In this document: positions 8,866-17,933 of the stretch, piece by piece
How positions within the stretch are numbered: position 1 is the first letter of the stretch
Layout of the letters: every line of letters begins with the position of its first letter
Source of the DNA: Paenibacillus cymbidii
GTDB lineage: Bacteria > Bacillota > Bacilli > Paenibacillales > NBRC-103111
Direction: 5' to 3'
Assembly (NCBI RefSeq): GCF_004764705.1
Contig: NZ_SHLX01000056.1
Span: forward strand, 1-43,566
Length of the DNA: 43,566 nt
Made by a program: the position numbers and the translations under genes
The notes under the pieces: generated by a model
What the model was told of the DNA's origin: nothing
Seen by the model: the letters and a program-made list of their open reading frames with translations, nothing else
Database searches by the model: none

Positions 8866-9162
8866 TTATGACGGGTTGGCAGGGGAGGGCTCGTTGTTCA
8901 TGTCCTTGTAAACGTCCGGAATCCACCAGTCGTTTGCGGTAGCGAACAAGACGTACATACTCGTAAAGACGAGGCACAACACAACGACCAACAAGATGAA
9001 CGTGATCCGGGCGCCGATGCCGTCCCGGATGCGGAAGAACCGGATGCCGAGCAGAATCGCCCCCAGCGAAAACGCGTACCGGGTGATGCCGGGAACGAGA
9101 ATGAAGCCCGACATCAGAAGCGCGCCGGCGATGCTGTACAGCAGCAAGACAAGCCCTCTCAC
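8866..9162 (-). CDS. Small membrane protein of unknown function
   Basis: A 98-residue protein with about three hydrophobic helices (residues 4-22, 28-42 and 52-75). The C-terminus is a soluble, acidic and Pro-rich tail (NDWWIPDVYKDMNNEPSPA). I do not recognise a family. Its start overlaps the rpe stop as ATGA (9159-9162), so it is co-translated with rpe. In B. subtilis this slot holds thiN, which this does not resemble. Confidence 0.75.
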   Translation of the reverse strand: MRGLVLLLYSIAGALLMSGFILVPGITRYAFSLGAILLGIRFFRIRDGIGARITFILLVVVLCLVFTSMYVLFATANDWWIPDVYKDMNNEPSPANPS

Positions 9163-9830
9163 GGCGCTCCTCCTCCCGCCCGGCGAATGCCGGCAATCGC
9201 GGCGGCCCGGTCCGGCGCGGCGAACACGGCGTTGCCGGCCACCAGCACGTCGGCGCCCGCTTCGGCTACGAGCGGGGCCGTCGCTTCGTTTACGCCGCCG
9301 TCGACTTCGATCCGCACGTCATGCAGATTCCGTTCGGTCAGCCACTCACGCACCCGGCGAATCTTGTCCAGCGTAAGCGGGATGAACGATTGGCCGCCGA
9401 AGCCCGGATTGACCGTCATCTGCAGCACGAGATCGACGTCGCCGAGCGCCCATTCGATCGCCGTCAGCGGCGTGGCCGGATTAAGCGCCACACCGGCCTT
9501 GACGCCATGCTCGCGGATCAGATGCAGCGTGCGATGCAGATGCACGCAAGCTTCCGCGTGCACGGTGATATAGTCGGCGCCCGCCTTGGCGAATGCGGGA
9601 ATGTAGCGGTCCGGCTGCTCGATCATCAGGTGTACGTCGAGCGGCAACTTTGTATGCGGCCGGATCGCCTGCACCACGAGCGGCCCGAGCGTAATGTTCG
9701 GCACGTAGTGCCCGTCCATCACGTCGACGTGTATCCAATCTGCGCCGCCGCGCTCCACGTCTGCGATTTCTTCGCCCAGCTTGGCGAAATCGGCGGATAA
9801 AATCGACGGCGCGATATACAGCTTGCGCAT
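9159..9830 (-). CDS. rpe: Ribulose-phosphate 3-epimerase
   Basis: A 223-residue TIM-barrel epimerase of the pentose phosphate pathway, interconverting ribulose 5-phosphate and xylulose 5-phosphate. Visible motifs are IAPSILSADFA, the metal/catalytic HVDVMDGHYVPN (His and Asp), DVHLMIEQPD, MTVNPGFGGQSFI, and IEVDGGVN with the second catalytic Asp. Length is normal. It starts 3 bp after rsgA ends and overlaps the small membrane protein gene downstream. Confidence 0.97.
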   Translation of the reverse strand: MRKLYIAPSILSADFAKLGEEIADVERGGADWIHVDVMDGHYVPNITLGPLVVQAIRPHTKLPLDVHLMIEQPDRYIPAFAKAGADYITVHAEACVHLHRTLHLIREHGVKAGVALNPATPLTAIEWALGDVDLVLQMTVNPGFGGQSFIPLTLDKIRRVREWLTERNLHDVRIEVDGGVNEATAPLVAEAGADVLVAGNAVFAAPDRAAAIAGIRRAGGGAP

Positions 9831-9833
9831 GAA

Positions 9834-10745
9834 TCAGTACCTCCGTTTGCGGTCTTTGATTTCGGTCAGGAATTGCAGGTAATGCTCATACCGCGTGCGG
9901 GCGACTTGCCCGGCGGACGCGGCGCCGATCACTTTGCAGCCGGGCTCGCGTTCGTGTTGGCAGCCGCGAAACCGGCATCCGGGCGCAAGCTCGCGCATTT
10001 CTTTGAAGCAGCCGCCGAGATCGCCCGCTTCCAGCTGCTGAAAGTCGAGCTGGCTGAAGCCCGGCGTATCGGCGATCCAGCCGCCGCCCGGCTGGGCGAT
10101 CAGTTCGACATGGCGGGTCGTATGCTTGCCGCGGCCGAGCCTGTGGCTGATGGCGTTCGTCGACAGCGCCAGCCCCGGCATAATCGCGTTCAGCAGCGAC
10201 GACTTGCCGACGCCGGACTGGCCGGAGAAGACGGCGATACGTCCCGCCAGCAGCTCCTTCACCCGGCCGACGCCTTCGCCTTTGCGCGCGCTCGTCGTCA
10301 CGACCGGATATCCGATCGCGCGGTACAAGCCGGCAGCCGCTTCGGCCGCTTCGTTCTCTTCCGGACCGGCAAGGTCCGTTTTCGTCAGGACGACGATGGT
10401 GTCCAGCCTTGCCTGCTCCGTATGGACAAGAAACTTGTCCAGCAGCTGCAGGCTCAAGTTCGGCTCCACCACGGAAAAAACAAGCACCGCCGTATCGACA
10501 TTCGCGATCGGCGGGCGAATCAATTCGGTTGCGCGCGGCTCAATGGCGACAACCGTGCCTTCCCCGTTATCGGTCAGCTCGTATGACACGCGGTCGCCGA
10601 CCAGCGGCGAAATATGCTGCTTTTTGAACAGGCCCCGCGCCCTGCACTGGATCGTTTCCGCAGCCGCTCCGGCTTGCGCCTCGGCCGGCTGCGGGAGCAC
10701 GTAGTAATACCCGCTTAGCGCTTTGACAATCAATCCTTCCGGCAT
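9834..10745 (-). CDS. rsgA: Ribosome small subunit GTPase RsgA
   Basis: A 303-residue circularly permuted GTPase that checks 30S maturation (B. subtilis YloQ/CpgA). An N-terminal OB fold (about 1-70) precedes the permuted G motifs: TKTD (G4), the P-loop FSGQSGVGKSS (G1), the switch region GRGKHTTRH (G2) and DTPGFSQ (G3). The C-terminal zinc knuckle is CRFRGCQH with a later Cys at EREPGC. The gene lies 3 bp after prkC. PrkC phosphorylates this protein in B. subtilis, which fits the prpC-prkC-rsgA operon. Confidence 0.97.
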   Translation of the reverse strand: MPEGLIVKALSGYYYVLPQPAEAQAGAAAETIQCRARGLFKKQHISPLVGDRVSYELTDNGEGTVVAIEPRATELIRPPIANVDTAVLVFSVVEPNLSLQLLDKFLVHTEQARLDTIVVLTKTDLAGPEENEAAEAAAGLYRAIGYPVVTTSARKGEGVGRVKELLAGRIAVFSGQSGVGKSSLLNAIMPGLALSTNAISHRLGRGKHTTRHVELIAQPGGGWIADTPGFSQLDFQQLEAGDLGGCFKEMRELAPGCRFRGCQHEREPGCKVIGAASAGQVARTRYEHYLQFLTEIKDRKRRY

Positions 10746-10748
10746 GCG

Positions 10749-12851
10749 TTACCTGCTTCCCGCGCTCGGCGACGGCGATTTGGATGCGGATGGCGAAGGC
10801 GTCGGCGTTTGCGACTGCTTCGGCGTTGTCCCCGGCGAGCCGGATGGCGTAACGGAAGCGCTCGGCGACGCGCTGCCGGCCGACGGTTTGCTTTGCTGGT
10901 TGAGGTATTGCAGGTAATTCTGGTACGTGACCGTTTCCGTATTGTACGGCGCACCGTCGCGATAATAAGTGATCGTCGCGCTCTTGTCCCTGGTAAGCGT
11001 CAGTTGGATGTTGATCGGCTCGGCAGTGCTGATTTGCAGCCCGTCCTGATAGACAAACTTCTCGTAACGAGCGTCCGTCAGTTCGATTTTGAACGTCGAC
11101 GGTTTGCCCTGCGTCTTCGGTTCAAGCGGCTTGGACTGGTATACCCATTCGACCGCATCGTCCGGCTTGCCCGAGCTGATATAGATGATGATATCCTTTG
11201 CGCCGCGATCGACGTCCTGATCTTTTTTGTACGGCCATTGGTCAAACACCCGGTCCTTCGGCGTATCGTAGTTCGGCTTGCGCACGACGCCATCGCCGTT
11301 CGGAGCCAGTTTCAAATCCATCAGCGTCAGCGCGTTTTCCGCTTCCTTCTGCGTCATGCCGGTCAGATCGGGCATCTTCAGCTTCTCGCGGCCTTTGCTG
11401 AGTTTGAACGTAAACTGCGTTTTGGCCGGATCGAACTGCTCGCCTTCCTTCGGCGTCTGCTCCAGAATTTTATCCGGATCTTCTTCGCTGAAATCGCTCG
11501 ACGTTTTGATCTGCGTATCGCTGATGCCGAGCGCCTGCAGCTCGAGCCGCACGTCGTTGAACGATTTGCCCACGTACTTGGGCATCGCGCGCATTTCCGC
11601 GCCCGTGCTGACGCGCAGCTTGACGACAGTGCCTTCGCGCACCGACATTTTTTCCGGGTCCTGTTGGATGACGATATTGACCGCCACGTCTTTGCTCGTC
11701 TCCAGGGTGACCTCGGGGCGCAAGCCCGCCGCCGTTATTTTTTGCTTCGCCACATCGACGTTTTCCCCCGTTACATAAGGCACTTCCACGTCTTTGGGGG
11801 TAAAATTGCTTTTGACATAGCCGATGCCGTACCAGAGGGCGCCGATCGTCAGCAGCAGCACGACCGCCCACACGGTTGGCGCGATCCAGCCTCTGCGCTT
11901 GCGCCCCTCTTCCTCATCGCCGTCGTCCGCGTAGCCGTTGTCGGCATTGCCGCGAATGGCGGGCACGACGCGCGTCCGCTCCGCATCGAATTGCTCGGCG
12001 TCGTGAAACTCGAGTTTGCGCTCGTTGCGGCGTTCCGGCATCAGACACGTATCGAGATCGTGCTGCATTTCTTCCGCCGACTGATAGCGCTCCTCCGGCG
12101 ACTTGCGCATTGCCCGGAGGATGATATTCTCCACGCTTTGCGGAATGAGCGGATTGACTTTGCGCGGCTCCTCGACCTTCTCCTGCAGATGCTTGAGCGC
12201 CACGCTGATCGGGCTTTCGCCGAGAAACGGCAGCCGTCCGGTCAGCATCTGGTACAGGACGATGCCGAGCGAGTACAGGTCGGATTTGGCGCCGGCGGGC
12301 GTCCCTTTGGCATGCTCCGGCGAAAAATAATGAACGGAACCCACCACGGAACCCGTCTGCGTGATGGTCGAAGAGGTCGTGGCGCGGGCGATGCCGAAGT
12401 CGGTCACCTTGACCCGGCCGTTCTTGCCGATAAGGATGTTGTGCGGCTTGATATCGCGGTGCACGATCTGGTTCGCGTGCGCGTGATCGAGCGCGTCGCA
12501 AATTTGCCCGGCGATATGGACCGCTTCCTCCACCTGAAGCGGCGCCTTCTCCTTGATGAGTTCGTTCAGCGTATTGCCTTCCACATACTCCATCACGATA
12601 TAATGCACGTCGTCCTGCTGTCCGACGTCGTAAATGCTGACAATGTTCGGATGCGACAGCGATGCGGCCGCCTGCGCCTCGCGGCGGAAACGGCGGATGA
12701 ACTCCTCGTCGTGCACGAACTGCTGACGCAGCACCTTGACCGCAACGAACCGGTTCAGCAAAATGTCCTGCGCCTTGTACACCAGCGCCATACCGCCGCC
12801 GCCGACGCGTTCGAGCAATTCGTATCTGCCGCTGAGCACTTGATCGGTCAA
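10749..12851 (-). CDS. prkC: PASTA-domain Ser/Thr protein kinase PrkC
   Basis: A 700-residue receptor kinase. The N-terminal kinase domain (about 1-270) has the Gly loop GGGGMALVYKA, the Lys in VAVKVL, catalytic HRDIKPHNI, DFG and the activation-loop TITQTGSVVGS. A single TM helix lies near 328-347. Outside are PASTA-like domains starting at PYVTGENVDVAKQK, PKYVGKSFNDVRLE and PDLTGMTQKEAENA, which bind muropeptides. A further beta-rich domain follows, then a low-complexity Ser/Pro/Thr tail (about the last 55 residues) that is likely extracellular. It signals cell-wall state and spore germination. The start overlaps the prpC stop as ATGA. Confidence 0.97.
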   Translation of the reverse strand: MTDQVLSGRYELLERVGGGGMALVYKAQDILLNRFVAVKVLRQQFVHDEEFIRRFRREAQAAASLSHPNIVSIYDVGQQDDVHYIVMEYVEGNTLNELIKEKAPLQVEEAVHIAGQICDALDHAHANQIVHRDIKPHNILIGKNGRVKVTDFGIARATTSSTITQTGSVVGSVHYFSPEHAKGTPAGAKSDLYSLGIVLYQMLTGRLPFLGESPISVALKHLQEKVEEPRKVNPLIPQSVENIILRAMRKSPEERYQSAEEMQHDLDTCLMPERRNERKLEFHDAEQFDAERTRVVPAIRGNADNGYADDGDEEEGRKRRGWIAPTVWAVVLLLTIGALWYGIGYVKSNFTPKDVEVPYVTGENVDVAKQKITAAGLRPEVTLETSKDVAVNIVIQQDPEKMSVREGTVVKLRVSTGAEMRAMPKYVGKSFNDVRLELQALGISDTQIKTSSDFSEEDPDKILEQTPKEGEQFDPAKTQFTFKLSKGREKLKMPDLTGMTQKEAENALTLMDLKLAPNGDGVVRKPNYDTPKDRVFDQWPYKKDQDVDRGAKDIIIYISSGKPDDAVEWVYQSKPLEPKTQGKPSTFKIELTDARYEKFVYQDGLQISTAEPINIQLTLTRDKSATITYYRDGAPYNTETVTYQNYLQYLNQQSKPSAGSASPSASVTPSGSPGTTPKQSQTPTPSPSASKSPSPSAGSR

Positions 12852-13615
12852 TCCGCATCACCTCGCTTTCCGGAAGGCTCGTTCGCATCGTTGACCAGAA
12901 GTACGACCGTCACGTTGTCGTCGCCTCCCGCCGCCAGCGCGTGGGCGATCAGCGCATCGGCCTTGTCGGCCAGCTCCAGATCGCCGCCGGCGATCGCGCA
13001 GATGTCCGCAGGCTCGACGAGACCGCTCAGCCCGTCGCTGCACAGCAGCAGCACGTCGCCGGACGACCACGGCAGGCGGCGAATGTCGACCGGCGTGCCG
13101 GGTTCCGTCCCGAGCGCGCGCGTCAGTACGTTCCGCCGCGGGTGATGCTCCGCTTCTTCCTTCGAGATTTGCCCGCTGCGCAGCAATTCGCCGACGAGCG
13201 TATGGTCTTCGGTCAACTGCACGATGGAATCGCCCCGGACAAGGTAGGCGCGGCTGTCGCCGATATGGCCGATCAGCAGCGACTCCTTGCTCGCCAGCAC
13301 GGCGACGACCGTCGTGCCCATGCCGTGCAGATGCGTCAGTTGCTGAGCGTATTCGTAAATCGAATCGTTGGCGCCTGCAATCGCTTCCGTCAGCTGCCGC
13401 TCGATTTGCTCGTCGGTCATGCCGCTATGTAGGCCATGCAGCTTTTCCTCAATCGTTTCGATCGCCATTTGGCTGGCGATTTCGCCGGCTTGGTGACCCC
13501 CCATGCCGTCGGCTACGATCGCCAGATCGTAGCCGCCCAGTTCGGTCCGTACGACGGCACGATCCTCGTTGACCGCGCGTACGTAACCGACATCGCTTTT
13601 ATAAGCCGCCTTCAT
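12848..13615 (-). CDS. prpC: PP2C-family Ser/Thr phosphatase (PrpC/Stp)
   Basis: A 255-residue PPM phosphatase, the partner of PrkC. The start is MKAAYKSDVGYVRAVNEDRA at 13615 (GGAGAG just upstream); the longer upstream reading is inside rlmN. Metal-binding and catalytic motifs are NED (16-18), DGMGGH (36-41), IGHIGDSRAYL, CSDGLSGLV and GGDDNVTVV. It removes phosphates placed by PrkC. It follows rlmN by 7 bp and overlaps prkC by 4 bp. Confidence 0.96.
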   Translation of the reverse strand: MKAAYKSDVGYVRAVNEDRAVVRTELGGYDLAIVADGMGGHQAGEIASQMAIETIEEKLHGLHSGMTDEQIERQLTEAIAGANDSIYEYAQQLTHLHGMGTTVVAVLASKESLLIGHIGDSRAYLVRGDSIVQLTEDHTLVGELLRSGQISKEEAEHHPRRNVLTRALGTEPGTPVDIRRLPWSSGDVLLLCSDGLSGLVEPADICAIAGGDLELADKADALIAHALAAGGDDNVTVVLLVNDANEPSGKRGDAD

Positions 13616-13622
13616 CTCTCCA

Positions 13623-14672
13623 TCACCTCGAGCTGGACTCCAAATGCTGCGCCCGCAGCTGGCCGCAGGCCGCCGCGATGTCGCTTCCGTGCTCGCGACG
13701 GATCGTCGCGTTGATCTGGCTGCGTTCCAGAATGCGCTGGAACGTAAAAATATCGTCGCGCGGCGTCCGCACGAAATTGCGTTCCTGCACAAAATTGACC
13801 GGAATCAGGTTGACGTGGGCGTGCGGAATTTCCTTCAGCACCTGCGCCAGCTCCTCGGCATGCTCCGGCTGGTCGTTGACGCCGCCCATCAGCGCGTATT
13901 CGAACGTAATGCGGCGCCCCGTCGTCCGGACGTAATATTGGCACGCTTCGATCAAATCGGCGAACGGGAAACGACGGTTGACCGGCATCAGCTTCGACCG
14001 CAGCTTGTCGTTCGGCGCGTGGATCGAGATGGCCAAATTGACCTGCGTGCCGGCGTCGGCGAACCGGTAAATGTTCGGCACGATGCCGCTCGTCGACACG
14101 GTGATGTGGCGTTGACCGATGTTGAGCCCTTTCGGGTGCACCATCACGTTCAGAAACGTCATCGTGGCGTCGTAGTTTTCGAACGGCTCGCCAATGCCCA
14201 TAATGACGATGCTGCTGACCCGCTCTTCCTTCGCGTCGAGCATCTTCTGCGCCTTGACGACCTGGGCGATAATTTCGCCCGGCGCCAGATCGCGCTTCAG
14301 CCCGCCCAGCGTCGACGCGCAGAACGTGCAGCCGACACGGCAGCCGACCTGCGTCGTCACACATACGCTGTTGCCGTAATTATGTTTCATGATGACGGTT
14401 TCGATCGCGTTCTGATCCTGCAGCTCGAACAGGAACTTCACCGTGCCGTCCTTCGATTCGTAGCGCGTAATCTCCTTCAGCGTCACGAACCGGAACTGGT
14501 CTTCCAGCTTGGCGATCAGCGTCTTCGGCAAATTGCTCATCGCGGCGAACGAGTCGACGCGCTTCACGTACAGCCAATCGAATATTTGTCCCGCGCGAAA
14601 AGCGGCCTCGCCGCTGGCTTTGGCCCATTCCTGCCACGCTTCAAACGTCAAATCGTATACAAAAGGTTTCAT
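13623..14672 (-). CDS. rlmN: 23S rRNA / tRNA (adenine-C2)-methyltransferase RlmN
   Basis: A 349-residue radical SAM methyltransferase that makes m2A2503 in 23S rRNA and m2A37 in tRNA. The [4Fe-4S] motif is Cys111-x3-Cys115-x2-Cys118 (GCRVGCTFCAS), followed by the GEP motif MGIGEPFENYD. The C-terminal methyl-carrying Cys lies in AAACGQL (about Cys336). The N-terminal accessory domain is intact. It leads the rlmN-prpC-prkC-rsgA-rpe run. In B. subtilis it directly follows rsmB, but here a lipoprotein gene and a repeat island intervene. Confidence 0.97.
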   Translation of the reverse strand: MKPFVYDLTFEAWQEWAKASGEAAFRAGQIFDWLYVKRVDSFAAMSNLPKTLIAKLEDQFRFVTLKEITRYESKDGTVKFLFELQDQNAIETVIMKHNYGNSVCVTTQVGCRVGCTFCASTLGGLKRDLAPGEIIAQVVKAQKMLDAKEERVSSIVIMGIGEPFENYDATMTFLNVMVHPKGLNIGQRHITVSTSGIVPNIYRFADAGTQVNLAISIHAPNDKLRSKLMPVNRRFPFADLIEACQYYVRTTGRRITFEYALMGGVNDQPEHAEELAQVLKEIPHAHVNLIPVNFVQERNFVRTPRDDIFTFQRILERSQINATIRREHGSDIAAACGQLRAQHLESSSR

Positions 14673-14824
14673 GTTGCATCAACCCGCTTCATTCTGTTCT
14701 GAGTTCATCTTATCTATAGTAACACAAATGGGGACGGCGCGTAAAAGGCAATAGGCCGAAAGGCCGGGCGACGGTGCGGCGGACCCGGCTTTTGGGCGCC
14801 GCCGGGGCGATAACCGGGGGCTGT

Positions 14825-15199
14825 TCAGCCTTCGATCAGGCCCGTATACGGGATTTCCCGGCCGCCTTGGCGGACGATCAGCAGCGGGCCGACATGCGGC
14901 TCCGAAGCATATATTTCCGTTCCGACGGGCAGCTTCGTTGCGCTGCCGTTTCGGAAGGAGCTGCCTTTGCGGTGGGTTTTGGTTATGGCGCCGACTTTCT
15001 CCCCTGCGGCCGGCTGCAGTTCCCGCACCCAATCGACTTCGCTCGCGTTCTGGTAGACGATACCGTCGAATTGGAAAATATCCGCGTCCGGCATGGCCTT
15101 CAGCACCTCTTTGGCCGTTGGGTTATGCGTCGAGTTTGCAGTCGGCGAACAGGCGGACAACAAAACGATAACGATGGTTAACGTCATAAATATTCTCAT
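14825..15199 (-). CDS. Putative lipoprotein, unknown function
   Basis: A 124-residue protein with a lipoprotein signal peptide (MRIFMTLTIVIVLLSAC); the lipobox LSAC predicts lipidation at Cys17. The start at 15199 is chosen because GGAG sits 10 bp upstream, whereas the in-frame GTG at 15208 is too close. The mature part is about 108 residues of mixed character, with no family that I recognise. It lies between rsmB and rlmN, an insertion relative to B. subtilis order, and is flanked upstream by the family A repeat island, which suggests lineage-specific acquisition. Confidence 0.75.
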   Translation of the reverse strand: MRIFMTLTIVIVLLSACSPTANSTHNPTAKEVLKAMPDADIFQFDGIVYQNASEVDWVRELQPAAGEKVGAITKTHRKGSSFRNGSATKLPVGTEIYASEPHVGPLLIVRQGGREIPYTGLIEG

Positions 15200-15309
15200 C
15201 GTTTCCACACTCCTTTTTCGCCTATATGACGATTCGCCGGGCTGGAAAGTTTCGCTTGCGCAAGTACGGCTAATGGCCTCGGCCGATCGCTTATGGACCA
15301 GCTATCGGT

Positions 15310-15525
15310 GCCGCCTGAAAATAGCCAGTGAAATCATGGCCTATTTCGCAAAAAAAGGCAGGCAGCATCAAAATAACCAGTAAAATCGCTGGCTAATTCT
15401 TTGAAACTACCGAAAACGGGGCAATTTTGTTGAAATAGTCAGTGTTTTCGCTGGCTCTTTTCGATGAGACAACTAAAAAGAAGCGAATAAGCCATTTTTT
15501 ACGGCCTATTTTACAGCCAAACACA
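15310..15525. repeat. Intergenic hairpin repeat, family A (copy 2)
   Basis: This fills most of the 371-bp gap between the lipoprotein gene and rsmB, where I see no gene. It starts AAATAGCCA ... TGGCCTATTT near 15318 and continues with weaker AATAACCAG and AATAGTCAGTG units. It ends AATAAGCC ... GGCCTATTTT at 15486-15512. The stretch 15434-15520 aligns with 2421-2507 at almost identical spacing. On the minus strand the last hairpin follows rsmB and may terminate it. Confidence 0.8.
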
Positions 15526-15570
15526 AAAAAAACGACACGCCCGCGCCAGCAGGCCGTGTCGCTTCTTGCC

Positions 15571-16980
15571 TTACCCCTTTCGCCGCAGCCGGGCGATGAA
15601 AAAACCGTCGCTGCCGTACTCGTGCGGCAGCAGCTGCACCGCGGCGCCACGCAGCGCGTCCGCCCCCGCCGCCAGGCCGTCGCCCTCGCCGCCTTGCCCT
15701 TGCGCCCGGCGGGCCGCCGCCTCCGGCGCGAACATGCCGGCCGGCAGCGGCGCCGGCTCGAAATCGTCGTGCTCCCGCAGGAAGCGCTGCACGGTCGCTT
15801 CGTTCTCCGCCGCCTCCAGCGTACACGTGCTGTAGACGAGCACGCCGCCCGGCGCAAGCAGCGCCTGCACCGCTTCCAGCAGCTCGCGCTGCAGCTGCGC
15901 CAGCTCGGCGATTTCCGCTTCGCGCTTCGCCCACTTCAGATCGGGTTTGCGGCGGATCACGCCAAGCCCCGAGCACGGCGCGTCAAGCAGGATGCGGTCG
16001 AACGAGCCCGCCGCGAACCGTTCGCCGAGCCGGCGGACGTCGGCGACAACCGTTTCGACGCAGCGCAGGCCGAGCCGCTTCGCCTGTTCGCGCACGAGGC
16101 CGATTTTGTGCTCGTGCAGGTCGCAGGCGACGATCCGTCCTTTGCCTTGCATCAGTTCGGCCAGATGCGCCGTTTTGCCGCCGGGCGCGGCACAGCAGTC
16201 GAGCACCTGCATGCCCGGCTCCGGCGCGACGGCTTCGGCGACGAGCATCGAGCTTTCGTCCTGCACGGACAAGCTGCCGTCCGCATACCACGGCGTCAGC
16301 GCCATGTTGCCGCCGGTTACGACGATGCCGGACGGCGCCAGCGGCGAGAGCTCGGCGTCGTAACCGGCTTCGCGCAGCAGCCGCAGCATGTCCGCCGGGC
16401 TGCGCCGCAGCCGGTTGACGCGCACGCTCGACTTCGGCGGCATGTTGTTCGCGTCGCAGATGGCCGCCGCAGCCGGTTCCCCGAAGCGGCCGACCCAGCG
16501 CGCCGCCATCCATTCCGGATGCGAATGCTCCAGCGCAAATCGGGCCATCGCGGGAAGTTCGCCGCTTACGACCAACTCGTCCTTGCTTCGCAGCACGCTG
16601 CGCAGCACGCCGTTGACCATGCCGGCGATCCCGGCATGGCCGCGTTTCTTGGCGATGTTGACCGCCTCGTTCACCGCCGCGTGCGGCGGGATACGGGTCA
16701 AATAGTGCAGCTGGTAGAAGCTGTGGCGCAGCAGCGCGCGCACCCATGGATCCAGCTTGGCCGCTCCTTTGGCGACGAACCGCCCGAGGAAGTAGTCGAT
16801 CGTGTTCAGCCGCTGCACGGTGCCGTAAACAAGCTCGGTGACGAGCGCCGCTTCGGCGCGCTCCGGCTTCTCCTTCTGCAGCGTCTGGTGCAGCAGCAAA
16901 TTGCTGTAGGCGCGGTCTTTGTCGACGCGGGTCAGGATGTCGGTCGCCAGTTCCCTCGCGCTTCTCACTCGGCTTGCCAT
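15571..16980 (-). CDS. rsmB: 16S rRNA (cytosine(967)-C(5))-methyltransferase RsmB
   Basis: A 469-residue methyltransferase. The N-terminal NusB-like RNA-binding domain (about 1-140) is followed by the SAM-dependent domain with VLDCCAAPGGKTAHL (SAM loop), the catalytic pair PCSG (LLDAPCSGLGVIRRKPDLKW) and TCTL (VYSTCTLEAAENE). The start MASRVRSARELATDIL at 16980 overlaps fmt by 16 bp. Further upstream in-frame codons are inside fmt and lack family similarity. Length is normal. Confidence 0.96.
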   Translation of the reverse strand: MASRVRSARELATDILTRVDKDRAYSNLLLHQTLQKEKPERAEAALVTELVYGTVQRLNTIDYFLGRFVAKGAAKLDPWVRALLRHSFYQLHYLTRIPPHAAVNEAVNIAKKRGHAGIAGMVNGVLRSVLRSKDELVVSGELPAMARFALEHSHPEWMAARWVGRFGEPAAAAICDANNMPPKSSVRVNRLRRSPADMLRLLREAGYDAELSPLAPSGIVVTGGNMALTPWYADGSLSVQDESSMLVAEAVAPEPGMQVLDCCAAPGGKTAHLAELMQGKGRIVACDLHEHKIGLVREQAKRLGLRCVETVVADVRRLGERFAAGSFDRILLDAPCSGLGVIRRKPDLKWAKREAEIAELAQLQRELLEAVQALLAPGGVLVYSTCTLEAAENEATVQRFLREHDDFEPAPLPAGMFAPEAAARRAQGQGGEGDGLAAGADALRGAAVQLLPHEYGSDGFFIARLRRKG

Positions 16981-17933
16981 CCGAGCACCGTCCCCGCCTG
17001 CATCGCGCCGCCGCGGGCAAAATCGCCGGCGCTCATCGCTTTTTTGCCGGCGGGCTGCACTTCCGTCAGCACGAGCTCGCCGCCGCCGGTTTGCACGGCG
17101 ATTCCTTCGGCAGAGACGCGCAGCACCGTGCCCGGCGCCGCCGAAGGCGGCCGGCCGCTCTCCGCCGCCGCCGGCTTGCGGCTCGCCCATACTTTAAACA
17201 CGTCGCCGTTCCATGTCGTAAACGCCACCGGCCACGGATTCAGCCCGCGAATCCGGTTGAACAGCTCGTCCGCCGGACGCGACCAATCGATCCGCTCGTC
17301 TTCGCGCGTAATGTTTGGCGCGTACGTCGCCTCCGCTTCCGGCTGCTGCTGGCGCGCGAGCCGCCCGGCCAGCAGCTCGGGCAGCGAACGGCGCAGCAGT
17401 TCGGCCGCCGTCACGCTCAGCTTGTCGAAGATCGTGCCGGCGGTGTCGTCGTCCCCGATCGGCACTTCCGCTTTGGCCAGCATATCGCCGGTGTCGAGTC
17501 CTTCGGCCATGTACATCAGCGTGACGCCGGTAACCGTTTCGCCGTTCATGATCGCATGCTGGATCGGCGCGCCGCCGCGATAGCGGGGCAGCAGCGAGCC
17601 GTGCAGGTTGACGCAGCCGTGCGCAGGCATGTCCAACACCGACTTGGGCAAAATTTGGCCGTACGCCGCCGTCACGATCAGATCCGGCCGGAACGCCGCC
17701 AGCTCCGCGACCGCCTCCGGCCGGCGCAGCCGTTCCGGCTGCAGCACCGGGATGCCGCGCAGAAGCGCCTCCGCCTTGACGGGCGGAGGCGTCAGTTCGC
17801 GTTTGCGGCCTTTGGGACGATCCGGCTGCGTAACGACGGCGACGACGTTGCAGCCGTCGGCCAGCAGCATGCGCAGCGCCGGCACGGCAAAGTCCGGCGT
17901 TCCCATAAACACGATCCGCAGCTCGTTATTCAT
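16965..17933 (-). CDS. fmt: Methionyl-tRNA formyltransferase
   Basis: A 322-residue enzyme that formylates initiator Met-tRNA. The start MNNELRIVFMGTPDFAVPAL at 17933 overlaps def by 8 bp. The formyl-THF/active-site segment HGSLLPRYRGGAPIQHAI and the GVTLMYMAEGLDTGD motif are present, and a C-terminal OB-fold tRNA-binding domain follows. Its partner deformylase, def, lies directly upstream, a classic pairing. Confidence 0.97.
   Translation of the reverse strand: MNNELRIVFMGTPDFAVPALRMLLADGCNVVAVVTQPDRPKGRKRELTPPPVKAEALLRGIPVLQPERLRRPEAVAELAAFRPDLIVTAAYGQILPKSVLDMPAHGCVNLHGSLLPRYRGGAPIQHAIMNGETVTGVTLMYMAEGLDTGDMLAKAEVPIGDDDTAGTIFDKLSVTAAELLRRSLPELLAGRLARQQQPEAEATYAPNITREDERIDWSRPADELFNRIRGLNPWPVAFTTWNGDVFKVWASRKPAAAESGRPPSAAPGTVLRVSAEGIAVQTGGGELVLTEVQPAGKKAMSAGDFARGGAMQAGTVLGWQAE

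Noticed and set aside
15442..17583. 713-codon plus-strand ORF across rsmB and fmt
   Set aside because: Shadow frame; the minus strand carries clear catalytic motifs.
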